From an uncultured Porphyromonadaceae bacterium (GTDB taxonomy: Bacteria > Bacteroidota > Bacteroidia > Bacteroidales > Muribaculaceae), in assembly GCA_902495075.1 (NCBI GenBank), contig CABUVO010000001.1, forward strand, positions 208,740-272,739: a stretch of DNA of 64,000 nt, read 5' to 3'. The notes under the pieces were generated by a model. It was not told where the DNA came from, searched no databases, and worked only from the letters and a program-made list of their open reading frames with translations. Below, in pieces: positions 30,699 to 39,069 of this stretch (position 1 is the stretch's first letter; every line of letters begins with the position of its first letter). A program made the position numbers and the translations under genes.

Positions 30699-32057
30699 TT
30701 ATTCCACCGATCCGCCAGTGGTATTGCCAATTTTACGATATCTTAAGATATTGATATCTCCCCCTTTCTTATATTTTTTGCCATCAGCTCCCTTTGCTTC
30801 AATAACATAATAATATACCCCAGGACTGACATATTTCCCTCTGTGTTTACCATCCCATCCAAGTTCAGGACGATCAAAATAAAACAATTGCTGACCATTC
30901 CGGTCAAATATCCAGCATTTAAACTCCGTAAGAGAGCGATATCCTACCTTCCACACGTCATTGACCCCATCTCCGTCGGGGGAGAATGCATTGGGTATTC
31001 TTAAATCGGAAGCTCCAATACCAATCTCGTAGGTCTCCCCTATCGTCTCGCAGCTTCCGTCGGCATTGCTTCCTATAAATCTTACATAATATTTACCTTC
31101 CTGATCAAATGTGTAATTCAGGTCTTGTTCGTTGAAACGATACTTTATATATTCGAATTCGGGATCTTCTGCAAGCTGCCATTCGTTGTGTATAACGGCG
31201 TCTGTGGTATATGCATAAAATGTAAAATCTGCGGGGGCAGATCCTCCAAGCATCGTGCCATCGCTTTTAATCATGTTTGAGTTGTCTTCCTCGTCCGAAA
31301 GGTTTGTTTGCACAGCCTCGGTATTTACATCCAACCCGTTTGCTGCAATTGAAGAAGATTCAAGTGTTTTTTCCAATCCCCAGATCTTTAAGAACCTATC
31401 TCCAGATATTGTCACAGTAGTGTTGCAATAAAAAGGTGGTCGGATTGTAAGAGGGTTCTGGAGGTATTCGAATTCGGCTACTTTCTCAACATCAGAATAT
31501 GCCTTTGTATCAGAGTTCCATTCAAGAGTGTGAAATCTTGCTTTTATACCTCTGTCAAGTTGGCATTGACGTCCATTGATAGAATAATATCTAATTGGTT
31601 CTCCTATTCCGGTCACAGATATTCGCGTCATATCACAATCTTGTTCCGGATATGGTTCTACAGAAGATATATCAAAATGTTTATCAGCATAATTTACAAT
31701 CCAGAAACAATACTTGCTGACCCCATCATCGATAATATATCCCATATCTCCTTTGGGATTGGAAATCACAGCATAATTTCCCGAGATCGAAAATGGTTGG
31801 TCAACAGCATACCCACCACCGAGATTGCTATATATCTGAACTTTTAAATCCGAGAGCGAATTTGCGCCCGTAATATTTATTGCGGATATTTCATTGATGT
31901 CATATACCGTGTATACCGCGTTTAGACCGGTCGATGCTTCCGGACGATCATTAATTACCTGATGGCTGTTTCCTATAAATTCAACATTAAGCGCACATGC
32001 AGGAAATGCGTGCAGAGCACCTGTAACCGCAATCAATATGGCTTTTATCATCCTCAT
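30699..32057 (-). CDS. Secreted protein with CHU_C (type-B sorting) C-terminal domain
   Basis: The 452-residue protein has a signal peptide (about 1-22, PACA). The middle consists of beta-rich segments resembling immunoglobulin-like or PKD-like folds, including EGKYYVRFIGSNADGSCETI. The C-terminal 85 residues are the gliding-motility-associated domain: IPNAFSPDGDGVNDVWKV, FDRNGQQLFYFDRPELGWDG and SPGVYYYVIEAKG. That domain is a type-B signal for the type IX secretion system, so surface export is likely. Ligand is unknown. Confidence 0.85.
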   Translation of the reverse strand: MRMIKAILIAVTGALHAFPACALNVEFIGNSHQVINDRPEASTGLNAVYTVYDINEISAINITGANSLSDLKVQIYSNLGGGYAVDQPFSISGNYAVISNPKGDMGYIIDDGVSKYCFWIVNYADKHFDISSVEPYPEQDCDMTRISVTGIGEPIRYYSINGRQCQLDRGIKARFHTLEWNSDTKAYSDVEKVAEFEYLQNPLTIRPPFYCNTTVTISGDRFLKIWGLEKTLESSSIAANGLDVNTEAVQTNLSDEEDNSNMIKSDGTMLGGSAPADFTFYAYTTDAVIHNEWQLAEDPEFEYIKYRFNEQDLNYTFDQEGKYYVRFIGSNADGSCETIGETYEIGIGASDLRIPNAFSPDGDGVNDVWKVGYRSLTEFKCWIFDRNGQQLFYFDRPELGWDGKHRGKYVSPGVYYYVIEAKGADGKKYKKGGDINILRYRKIGNTTGGSVE

Positions 32058-32104
32058 AATTTTTTAACGCATTCATTCGCGTCTTATTATTCTGAACAAG
32101 GATG

Positions 32105-33514
32105 TCATTTTGCGGAAGAAGAAGGCCATGGGAAATTTGACGGGTTCATTGTAAGATGAATATTTTTCCGTTTTAATCTTACCTCTATGTATTCTGTAAG
32201 TTTTTCTCTCTCTTTAATAGTAAGTCCTGCAGGAGCATTCACAAACAGCATGCTTACCGTATCTGTCGCATTGCCACCCACTTGTGTCGCAACCATATGT
32301 GAAAGAGCAATGTCTTTGATAGAGGGAAACAGGACTTTGACTTCTGGCGATATTCTGATGCTTTCGTCTGAAAACTGTTTATGAAGAGATACCAGAGCCT
32401 TAAGGGAGTCAATTTCGTTCTGTCTGTTTGCTATTTCCGACTGCATGAGTTTATAGAATTGTCCGAAATTTTGTTCGGAATTCATTTCTTTGTTGGAATT
32501 GGCAATTGAGAATCCTTGCTTTATATTCAATACAGTTCCTCCGAGCCCCACAGAATCCAGTTTGTTCATCATCGCCAATTGGAGAGAATCTTTTGGAAGC
32601 GCGGCTCCTATAAGGGTGACATCGATATATCGTTTGCCATTATTAACATATTCCTTATGATTAAGCACCTGTGTATTGGGAAAGACCATTTCTGTCTCAA
32701 CAAAATTAGTTGCTTCATTTATGAAGATAGTAGTCCTTATCATATTTAAGGTTAGATAGGCTGACACAGCTACTGTAACGCCAACCACGCAATATACAAT
32801 TCTTTGTATTCTTCTTGCCTTATTCTCATTGTTGTATATTACTTTCTTGTAGCGTAGCAGTTTCACACCAATCCATGTTGCGAAAAGAATGAAAACCATG
32901 TTTGTGAGGAAGAGATATAGCGCTCCAAAGAAAAACCTCATTTGAAGGGTTGCAAGTCCATATCCAGCCGTGCATAACGGAGGCATCAGTGATGTGGCAA
33001 TGGCGACTCCTGGCATTACTTGTCCCTTGTTTTTACAAGCTATACTTAAGATTCCTGCCGCCCCACCGAATAAGGCGACGAAAACGTCGTATATAGATGG
33101 AGAGGTTCGGGCAAGTAATTGGCTTGAGCCCTCATATTGTGGCGAAATAAGGAAGTATATCGCAGACGCGATGATTGATCCCAACATTGCAGCCATTATA
33201 TTCTTTAATCCTCTTTTCAGCAATGCAAAATCTTGAATGCCGATAGCCAGTCCCATTCCGATAATTGGTCCCATGAGCGGGGATATAAGCATGGCACCAA
33301 TAATCACCGGTATACTGTTGGTGTTCAATCCAAGAGAAGCTATGAATATAGCAAATATGAGGACGATCAGTTGAGAACCCTTGAAGGACACGCCGCTACG
33401 TATATTTTGTTCGGCATCAAGTTGCGGTTCAAGGTCTTCTGCAACATTGAAATATGATTTTATATCAATCCAGAATTTTTGCCAACCTGTCTTTATCGTT
33501 GTTTTAAGTTCCAT
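32105..33514 (-). CDS. DUF389 membrane protein
   Basis: The 469-residue protein has a short cytoplasmic N-terminus, then about six membrane segments (roughly 48-250) with the DUF389 signature: NSIPVIIGAMLISPLMGPII and GLAIGIQDFALLKRGLKNI, later MPGVAIATSLMPPLCTAGYG. The C-terminal 200 residues are soluble with a repeated mixed alpha/beta pattern. Transport or sensing functions have been proposed for the family but are not established. It lies just upstream of the CHU_C gene on the same strand. Confidence 0.88.
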   Translation of the reverse strand: MELKTTIKTGWQKFWIDIKSYFNVAEDLEPQLDAEQNIRSGVSFKGSQLIVLIFAIFIASLGLNTNSIPVIIGAMLISPLMGPIIGMGLAIGIQDFALLKRGLKNIMAAMLGSIIASAIYFLISPQYEGSSQLLARTSPSIYDVFVALFGGAAGILSIACKNKGQVMPGVAIATSLMPPLCTAGYGLATLQMRFFFGALYLFLTNMVFILFATWIGVKLLRYKKVIYNNENKARRIQRIVYCVVGVTVAVSAYLTLNMIRTTIFINEATNFVETEMVFPNTQVLNHKEYVNNGKRYIDVTLIGAALPKDSLQLAMMNKLDSVGLGGTVLNIKQGFSIANSNKEMNSEQNFGQFYKLMQSEIANRQNEIDSLKALVSLHKQFSDESIRISPEVKVLFPSIKDIALSHMVATQVGGNATDTVSMLFVNAPAGLTIKEREKLTEYIEVRLKRKNIHLTMNPSNFPWPSSSAK

Positions 33515-33593
33515 AGTTAGTTGATGAATATAGTGTAATCTACATTTTTTAACACTTATAGGCGTATTTTAGTTGTATAATAACAACTATAAA

Positions 33594-33625
33594 TTCGGAG
33601 AAGATAAACAAATTCATTAAATTTG
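33594..33625 (+). promoter_or_regulatory. Probable promoter of dapA-dnaG
   Basis: TAAATTTG (33618-33625) is a consensus -7 box 26 bp before ATG 33652. The -33 element is weak (TTCG, 33594-33597, 20-bp spacer). Confidence 0.6.
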
Positions 33626-33651
33626 CATTCCAAAAGTCAATTTTTGAGTTT

Positions 33652-34563
33652 ATGGCAGCATTTGACCTAAAAGGATTAGGAGTGGCGATGATCACTCCGT
33701 TTAAACAAGATAAATCTGTTGATTTCGATGCCCTGGGTAATATAATCGAACATCTTATCAATGGGAAAGTGGATTATATTGTGGTGCTTGGCACAACTGG
33801 TGAGACACCATCTCTCTTCCCGGAGGAAAAGCAGCTTATTCGTAAATTTGTGATAGAAAAAGTGGCTGGAAGAGTGCCGTTGGTTCTTGGTCTTGGCGGT
33901 AATAACACCATGTCACTGGTTGAAGAGTTACAAAAAGGTGATTTCAAGGGTTTTTCTGCGATACTTTCCGTTGTACCCTTTTATAACAAACCGTCGCAGG
34001 AAGGTATATTTTGTCACTATAAGGCTATTGCAGAAGCCTCTCCCCTTCCCGTAATACTTTACAACGTTCCGGGGCGCACAGGTGTGAATATGACGGCTGC
34101 GACTACACTCAGAATTGCCAGAGAAGTTGATAACGTTATTGGAGTAAAAGAAGCATCAGGAAATTTCTGCCAGATTGAAGAGATCATAAAGAATAAGCCT
34201 GATAGTTTTCAGGTTGTATCGGGTGATGATTCAATCACGTATCCTCTAATGACGCTTGGCGCTGTTGGTGTAATTTCAGTTATAGGCAATGCATTCCCAG
34301 CTGAATTCGGTAAAATGGTGAGGCTTTGTCTTAAGGGGAATTATAAAGATGCCCTCCCGATTCATTTTGAATTTACAGAACTTTTTAATCTCCTTTTTGT
34401 GGATGGAAATCCTGCAGGTGTGAAATGCACGCTCAATGCAATGGGAATGATTGAGAATGAATTGCGTCTTCCTCTTGTCCCCACGAGATTATCAACAAAT
34501 GAAGAAATTCATAAAATAACAGCAAAAATAATTGATAGATCCAATCACCGCTCAGAAGATTAA
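33652..34563 (+). CDS. dapA: 4-hydroxy-tetrahydrodipicolinate synthase
   Basis: The 303-residue protein is a complete DapA aldolase for lysine and diaminopimelate synthesis, condensing pyruvate with aspartate semialdehyde. Motifs are VVLGTTGETPSLFPEEK, LYNVPGRTG with the catalytic Tyr, and NVIGVKEASG with the Schiff-base Lys. Its 3' end overlaps dnaG by 32 bp in another frame, so the two are translationally close. Confidence 0.97.
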   Translation: MAAFDLKGLGVAMITPFKQDKSVDFDALGNIIEHLINGKVDYIVVLGTTGETPSLFPEEKQLIRKFVIEKVAGRVPLVLGLGGNNTMSLVEELQKGDFKGFSAILSVVPFYNKPSQEGIFCHYKAIAEASPLPVILYNVPGRTGVNMTAATTLRIAREVDNVIGVKEASGNFCQIEEIIKNKPDSFQVVSGDDSITYPLMTLGAVGVISVIGNAFPAEFGKMVRLCLKGNYKDALPIHFEFTELFNLLFVDGNPAGVKCTLNAMGMIENELRLPLVPTRLSTNEEIHKITAKIIDRSNHRSED

Positions 34564-36754
34564 GGATGCTGCGGATATTGTTGAGGTAGTAAGTGACTAT
34601 GTGCACCTAACCCGTCGTGGCGCCAATTACATGGGACTCTGTCCGTTTCATAACGAACGAACCCCATCTTTTTCTGTAAATAAACGTAAAAATTTCTGTT
34701 TCTGCTTCTCTTGCAAGAAAGGGGGATCTCCTGTGAATTTCGTGATGGAGAAAGAGGGTCTCTCCTATCATGATGCGCTGTTGCATCTTGCCCGTAAGTA
34801 TGGCATAGAGGTCCAGGAGAGAGAACTGACTGATGAAGAGCGTGCCGAACAGTCTGAACGAGAGTCTATGCTCGTTGCTAATGAGTGGGCAATGCTCAAG
34901 ATGGAGAAAGATATTTTCTACACTGAAGAAGGCAGAGACATCGGATTAAGTTATTTATATGGAAGAGGTGTAACTGAAGAAGCTGTCAAAAAGTTTCATC
35001 TTGGTTATGCCCTTGATAAGGGAAGTGCATTGACTTCTGCTGCAAAAAATGCCGGATATAATATTGATACACTTAAAAATCTTGGTCTTGTCGGCACTTC
35101 CAAAGAAGGTCGTGAATATGATAGGTTTCGTGGTCGTGTAATATTTCCTATAATTAATTCCGCAGGAAAAGTTATTGCGTTTGGTGGAAGGGATCTAAAG
35201 GGTGGCCCAGCTAAGTATATCAATTCTCCGGAATCTATAGTCTATAAGAAAAGTAACGAACTGTATGGAATTTATCAGGCTCGTGCAGATATCGTAAAAG
35301 AAGACAAGTGTTTTCTGGTAGAGGGCTATCTTGATGTTATAGGGATGTGGCAATCCGGAATGCGGAATACTGTGGCATCTTCCGGAACTGCCCTTACGGA
35401 TGGTCAGATAGCCTTGATTCATCGTTTCACTGAAAACATCACATTGATCTATGATGGTGATGCTGCCGGAATAAAAGCATCGTTACGAGGGATAGATATG
35501 TTGTTGGGGCATAAAATGAAAGTTAAGGTTTTATTGTTGCCGGATGGTGATGATCCCGATTCTTTTGCCCGAAAGCATACGCCGGAAGAGTTTCGTAAAT
35601 ATGTAGCTGAACATGAAACCGATATCATCCGATTCAAAGCTCAGGTTCTTTTAGCTGATATTCGTAAAGATCCGCAAAGACGGATAGATGCTGTAAATAG
35701 TGTGGTCCAGTCAATTGCACATATACCTGATCCGATTTCGCGTGATGTTTATATTCAGGAATGTGCCTCAATATTAGGACTCCAGGAAGATACGATAGCG
35801 AAGTCCGTAGCTCGTGTAAGAGGTGAACTGGTAGATAAATGGAAACGTGAAAGAACGAAAAGAGACTTCCCTACTCAAATTCCCAATGCTGCGGGTAATA
35901 ATGAACAGGAGGAATCTATGCAATCTGTATCTTCTCCAATAACCACAGTTCCTGAAAAAGAGAACCAGCCGAGAAATGTTGTCAAACCGGCGGAATCTCC
36001 CATGTTTCCTCTTGAAAGAGTTGTAATCGAATATTGCATAAAATATGGATTCCTTGAATTATGTTCAGTAATGACAGATGAAAATGAAGATGGAGATGAA
36101 TATTCAATCTCTGTGCTTGATTATGTAGCTGAAGAACTCGAAGCTGACAGTCAATCTTTTTCGGTCGATATTTTTGCAAAAATATTCGAGTTGCTGAAAG
36201 CCATGAGAGACGATTATGCCGTGGCTCTGGAGAATTTTTCAGCAAAACTTAATGAAGATATTGAAAAGCGTAGAAAAAGCGGCATCGATAATATCGCATC
36301 TTCCGATATGTCTGTTATGGAAATTGAGAGAGCTGAGAAGAAGCTTGAAGAAGAACTTGATAGCTATCGCAATGAAACATTAATAGAGTTTTCTAAAGAT
36401 TATCCCGGGAGACAACTTGCCAGTCATGAAGATGGCGAAGTCAGGAGCATGGTTACAGAGCTTATACGAGAGCGTCATCAGCTAAGTCACATTTATATGC
36501 GTGATAATAATGTTGTTGAACGTGATGAAGACAGGTTGGGAGTGCTTGTCCCAAGGGCAATGACTGAATGGAAAGGTGAGTTGCTGAATCTCAGGCTTAA
36601 AGAGCTGTTTACACGTTTTCACGATATTTCGGGGAAAGGAGACTCGGAAGCTGAGAGCAAATTAATGATGGAGATGAATGCGCTTATGCGTTTGCGTTCT
36701 CAGGTAGCAAAGGATATAGGAGAAAGAATACTCTCGCCCAGAAGCAAGAAGTAG
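34532..36754 (+). CDS. dnaG: DNA primase
   Basis: The 740-residue protein synthesises RNA primers for replication. The CHC2 zinc finger lies at about 37-64 (CPFHNERTPSF, then CFSCKKGG), the catalytic TOPRIM core contains EGYLDVIGMWQSG and IYDGDAAGIKAS, and the C-terminal part binds the helicase. It starts inside the last codons of dapA. A low-complexity linker (about 450-490, rich in Glu, Ser, Pro) makes it longer than most primases. Confidence 0.96.
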   Translation: MIDPITAQKIKDAADIVEVVSDYVHLTRRGANYMGLCPFHNERTPSFSVNKRKNFCFCFSCKKGGSPVNFVMEKEGLSYHDALLHLARKYGIEVQERELTDEERAEQSERESMLVANEWAMLKMEKDIFYTEEGRDIGLSYLYGRGVTEEAVKKFHLGYALDKGSALTSAAKNAGYNIDTLKNLGLVGTSKEGREYDRFRGRVIFPIINSAGKVIAFGGRDLKGGPAKYINSPESIVYKKSNELYGIYQARADIVKEDKCFLVEGYLDVIGMWQSGMRNTVASSGTALTDGQIALIHRFTENITLIYDGDAAGIKASLRGIDMLLGHKMKVKVLLLPDGDDPDSFARKHTPEEFRKYVAEHETDIIRFKAQVLLADIRKDPQRRIDAVNSVVQSIAHIPDPISRDVYIQECASILGLQEDTIAKSVARVRGELVDKWKRERTKRDFPTQIPNAAGNNEQEESMQSVSSPITTVPEKENQPRNVVKPAESPMFPLERVVIEYCIKYGFLELCSVMTDENEDGDEYSISVLDYVAEELEADSQSFSVDIFAKIFELLKAMRDDYAVALENFSAKLNEDIEKRRKSGIDNIASSDMSVMEIERAEKKLEEELDSYRNETLIEFSKDYPGRQLASHEDGEVRSMVTELIRERHQLSHIYMRDNNVVERDEDRLGVLVPRAMTEWKGELLNLRLKELFTRFHDISGKGDSEAESKLMMEMNALMRLRSQVAKDIGERILSPRSKK

Positions 36755-36761
36755 GCGATAA

Positions 36762-37679
36762 CTAATTTTTTATCAGGGCTCGCACTTCTGTCTCAAAATC
36801 TGATTCAGAGAGATTCCAAGGCAACCAGTTGATTTTAGTGCCTCTCTTTTCCATGCCACGGAACCATGTCATTTGGCGTTTTGCAAACTGATGAATTGCT
36901 GTTTCGAGGTTCACGAACATCTCTTCGTAGGTATATTTACCTATAATATACATTGTCACGAATTTATATTCAAGACCATAATATATGAGATCTTCTGGAG
37001 GTATTCCGGAATCAAGAAGTTTTCTCACCTCATCTACCATACCTTCTTCAAGACGTGACTTTAGTCTTGAAGTGATTCTCTTCCTACGTTCCTCACGAGG
37101 GATATCTATTCCAATAACAATTGCGTTCAGAGGTGATGCGAATTGTTTTCTTGAGGCTGCCGCCTCTTCAGGATGCTGTAAATAATACTCTTCAATTTCT
37201 ATAGCTCGGATTGCCCTCTTACAATTATCAATATCCGTTTTATTATGCAAGGTTTTATAGCTCCTCAATATTGCCTCAAGTTCATTGATCGACTTGCCTT
37301 CAAGCGATGTTCTTAGTGTCGGATTCTCTTCTACTTCCGGCATGATAATTCCATTCAGGGCATTTTCGACATACATTCCGGTTCCCCCGCATATCACCGG
37401 CATCTTCTTTCTATTTTTTATATCTGACAGTGCCTTATGAAAATCCTGAAGATAGCGGTGAAGGTTATATTTTGTTCCTGCCGGCACAATATCTATCAGA
37501 TGATATGGAATCTCACCATATTCACAAAGATCTTTACCTGTGCCTATTGTCATGCCCCTATATATTTGGCGTGAATCTGCAGATATGATCTCTCCATTAA
37601 GAATACGTGCTATATCTACAGCACGTTTTGTCTTTCCACTTGCGGTAGGTCCGACAATTGCAATAGCATCTAATTCCAT
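36762..37679 (-). CDS. miaA: tRNA dimethylallyltransferase
   Basis: The 305-residue MiaA adds an isopentenyl group to A37 of tRNAs reading U-starting codons. It has a P-loop GPTASGKTKRAVDIA (10-24), SADSRQIYRGMTIGTGK, and CGGTGMYVENAL; the C-terminal FAKRQMTWFRGM is also typical. It overlaps the upstream membrane protein gene by 10 bp. Confidence 0.97.
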   Translation of the reverse strand: MELDAIAIVGPTASGKTKRAVDIARILNGEIISADSRQIYRGMTIGTGKDLCEYGEIPYHLIDIVPAGTKYNLHRYLQDFHKALSDIKNRKKMPVICGGTGMYVENALNGIIMPEVEENPTLRTSLEGKSINELEAILRSYKTLHNKTDIDNCKRAIRAIEIEEYYLQHPEEAAASRKQFASPLNAIVIGIDIPREERRKRITSRLKSRLEEGMVDEVRKLLDSGIPPEDLIYYGLEYKFVTMYIIGKYTYEEMFVNLETAIHQFAKRQMTWFRGMEKRGTKINWLPWNLSESDFETEVRALIKN

Positions 37680-39031
37680 TGATTGGCTTTCTTGTTACCT
37701 TTGCCCGAAATTAGATTTCTGAAAAATCTCTTTATACGGTACAGCGGAGTGTCAGAATTGAAAAGTGAAATCCTAATCCATTTGTCATCCTGAAAATCAA
37801 GACGTGATTCCCTTACTTCTTTCAAAGTAAAAGTAGGATGATATGATTTGAGTTTGTTTCTTCTAAAGCCACGTTCATCAAATATCTTATGTGTTAGCAT
37901 TATTGTAGCCAGACGGGTAATGTCAGAAACACATATATTGGCGAGATTCCCGGGATTATAAGAATAAATCTTTTTTAAGTCGTCAAACAACATCCACTCT
38001 CCATCCACATTTAATTCCTTATAATCTTCTGGATTGCCATCAAGAAAATAGAAATAGCGTAATAAAGAATGCCTGTCTATATCAACCATTTTCCTACCAA
38101 AGAAGAAGCGTAATTCTCCGTCATTAACTCCAGTCATCCTTCTTATGATGTTTGTTACTTCCGGAATTGTAATACCATTTACGGAACGCTTTGTAAAAAA
38201 TGGAGTATCTATCACCGGTCGGAAAGGCATTCTCGGATCCGCAGTCTTGAAATTCATAAAGACAGAATCTTTACAAATCACATAATACCGGATATATGTT
38301 TTTGCAGTCATGTCGCGAAGTTCCTCCTGCGTGATAATCTCATTATTCTCGCGCATGTCAAGGTATAGATTATAATACCGGAAGATAAAATAAACTTCGT
38401 CAAGCAGGAACACAATAATAGTCAACCACATGAATACATACCAGTCTCTGTTGTTGACATCAATATCTATATAAAAGAAGATATAGTATGCCCAGATGAT
38501 AACAGACAAGATTCCGAATATTATCATCAAATTTTTTAGCTGAAGATGGGATTCATAAGATAGAATCCCGCCTATCTTCCCGCGTTCTCGTGAATCACCA
38601 TATTGCAGACGGCAGTCTACACATATCCTAAGTTTACTGCTTCTCAAGTAAATAATTATTATGGTGAAAAAACATATCGGGCATAGCATTAAGGATGGAA
38701 TATACGGATAATAAAAAAAAGTAAATTCAGGAGGAAGCCATATGAATCCCCATATATACAGTATATTCAATAAAATACTAACAAAGGAATAAACTATCAG
38801 ACAAAAGAAAATCGAATATGATACTACCATACACGATGAATTTTTGCTGAGTTTGTTGTTGTAGAGTAAAGTATAAAGAAAGGCAGCGGCAATTAATGCC
38901 ACAATCGGGGAGAAATAAAATGGCAGAATAATGGAAAATGCAAGAACGCCGACAACAGTAAGCAGACCTACTGAAAGATTTTTCCAGAAGGTGTAAAGTT
39001 GAAGGCTACTGACTTTTCCTAAATCCTGCAT
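37670..39031 (-). CDS. Multi-pass membrane protein of unknown function
   Basis: The 453-residue protein has about seven hydrophobic segments in the first 220 residues, a CVDC pair in a loop (RICVDCRLQYGD, about 135-146), and a soluble C-terminal half. The C-terminal half contains FGRKMVDIDRHSLLRYFYFL and FDDLKKIYSYNPGNL. It overlaps miaA by 10 bp and is probably co-transcribed. I do not recognise the family. Confidence 0.75.
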   Translation of the reverse strand: MQDLGKVSSLQLYTFWKNLSVGLLTVVGVLAFSIILPFYFSPIVALIAAAFLYTLLYNNKLSKNSSCMVVSYSIFFCLIVYSFVSILLNILYIWGFIWLPPEFTFFYYPYIPSLMLCPICFFTIIIIYLRSSKLRICVDCRLQYGDSRERGKIGGILSYESHLQLKNLMIIFGILSVIIWAYYIFFYIDIDVNNRDWYVFMWLTIIVFLLDEVYFIFRYYNLYLDMRENNEIITQEELRDMTAKTYIRYYVICKDSVFMNFKTADPRMPFRPVIDTPFFTKRSVNGITIPEVTNIIRRMTGVNDGELRFFFGRKMVDIDRHSLLRYFYFLDGNPEDYKELNVDGEWMLFDDLKKIYSYNPGNLANICVSDITRLATIMLTHKIFDERGFRRNKLKSYHPTFTLKEVRESRLDFQDDKWIRISLFNSDTPLYRIKRFFRNLISGKGNKKANQWN

Positions 39032-39069
39032 ATCATCTGTATGTTAATTCCAACGTATGTTTTAGCTGT

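Noticed and set aside
33571..33588. Small hairpin AGTTGT/ACAACT upstream of dapA as a riboswitch
   Set aside because: The stem is only six AT-rich pairs and lies before the -7 box, so it would not be in the transcript.
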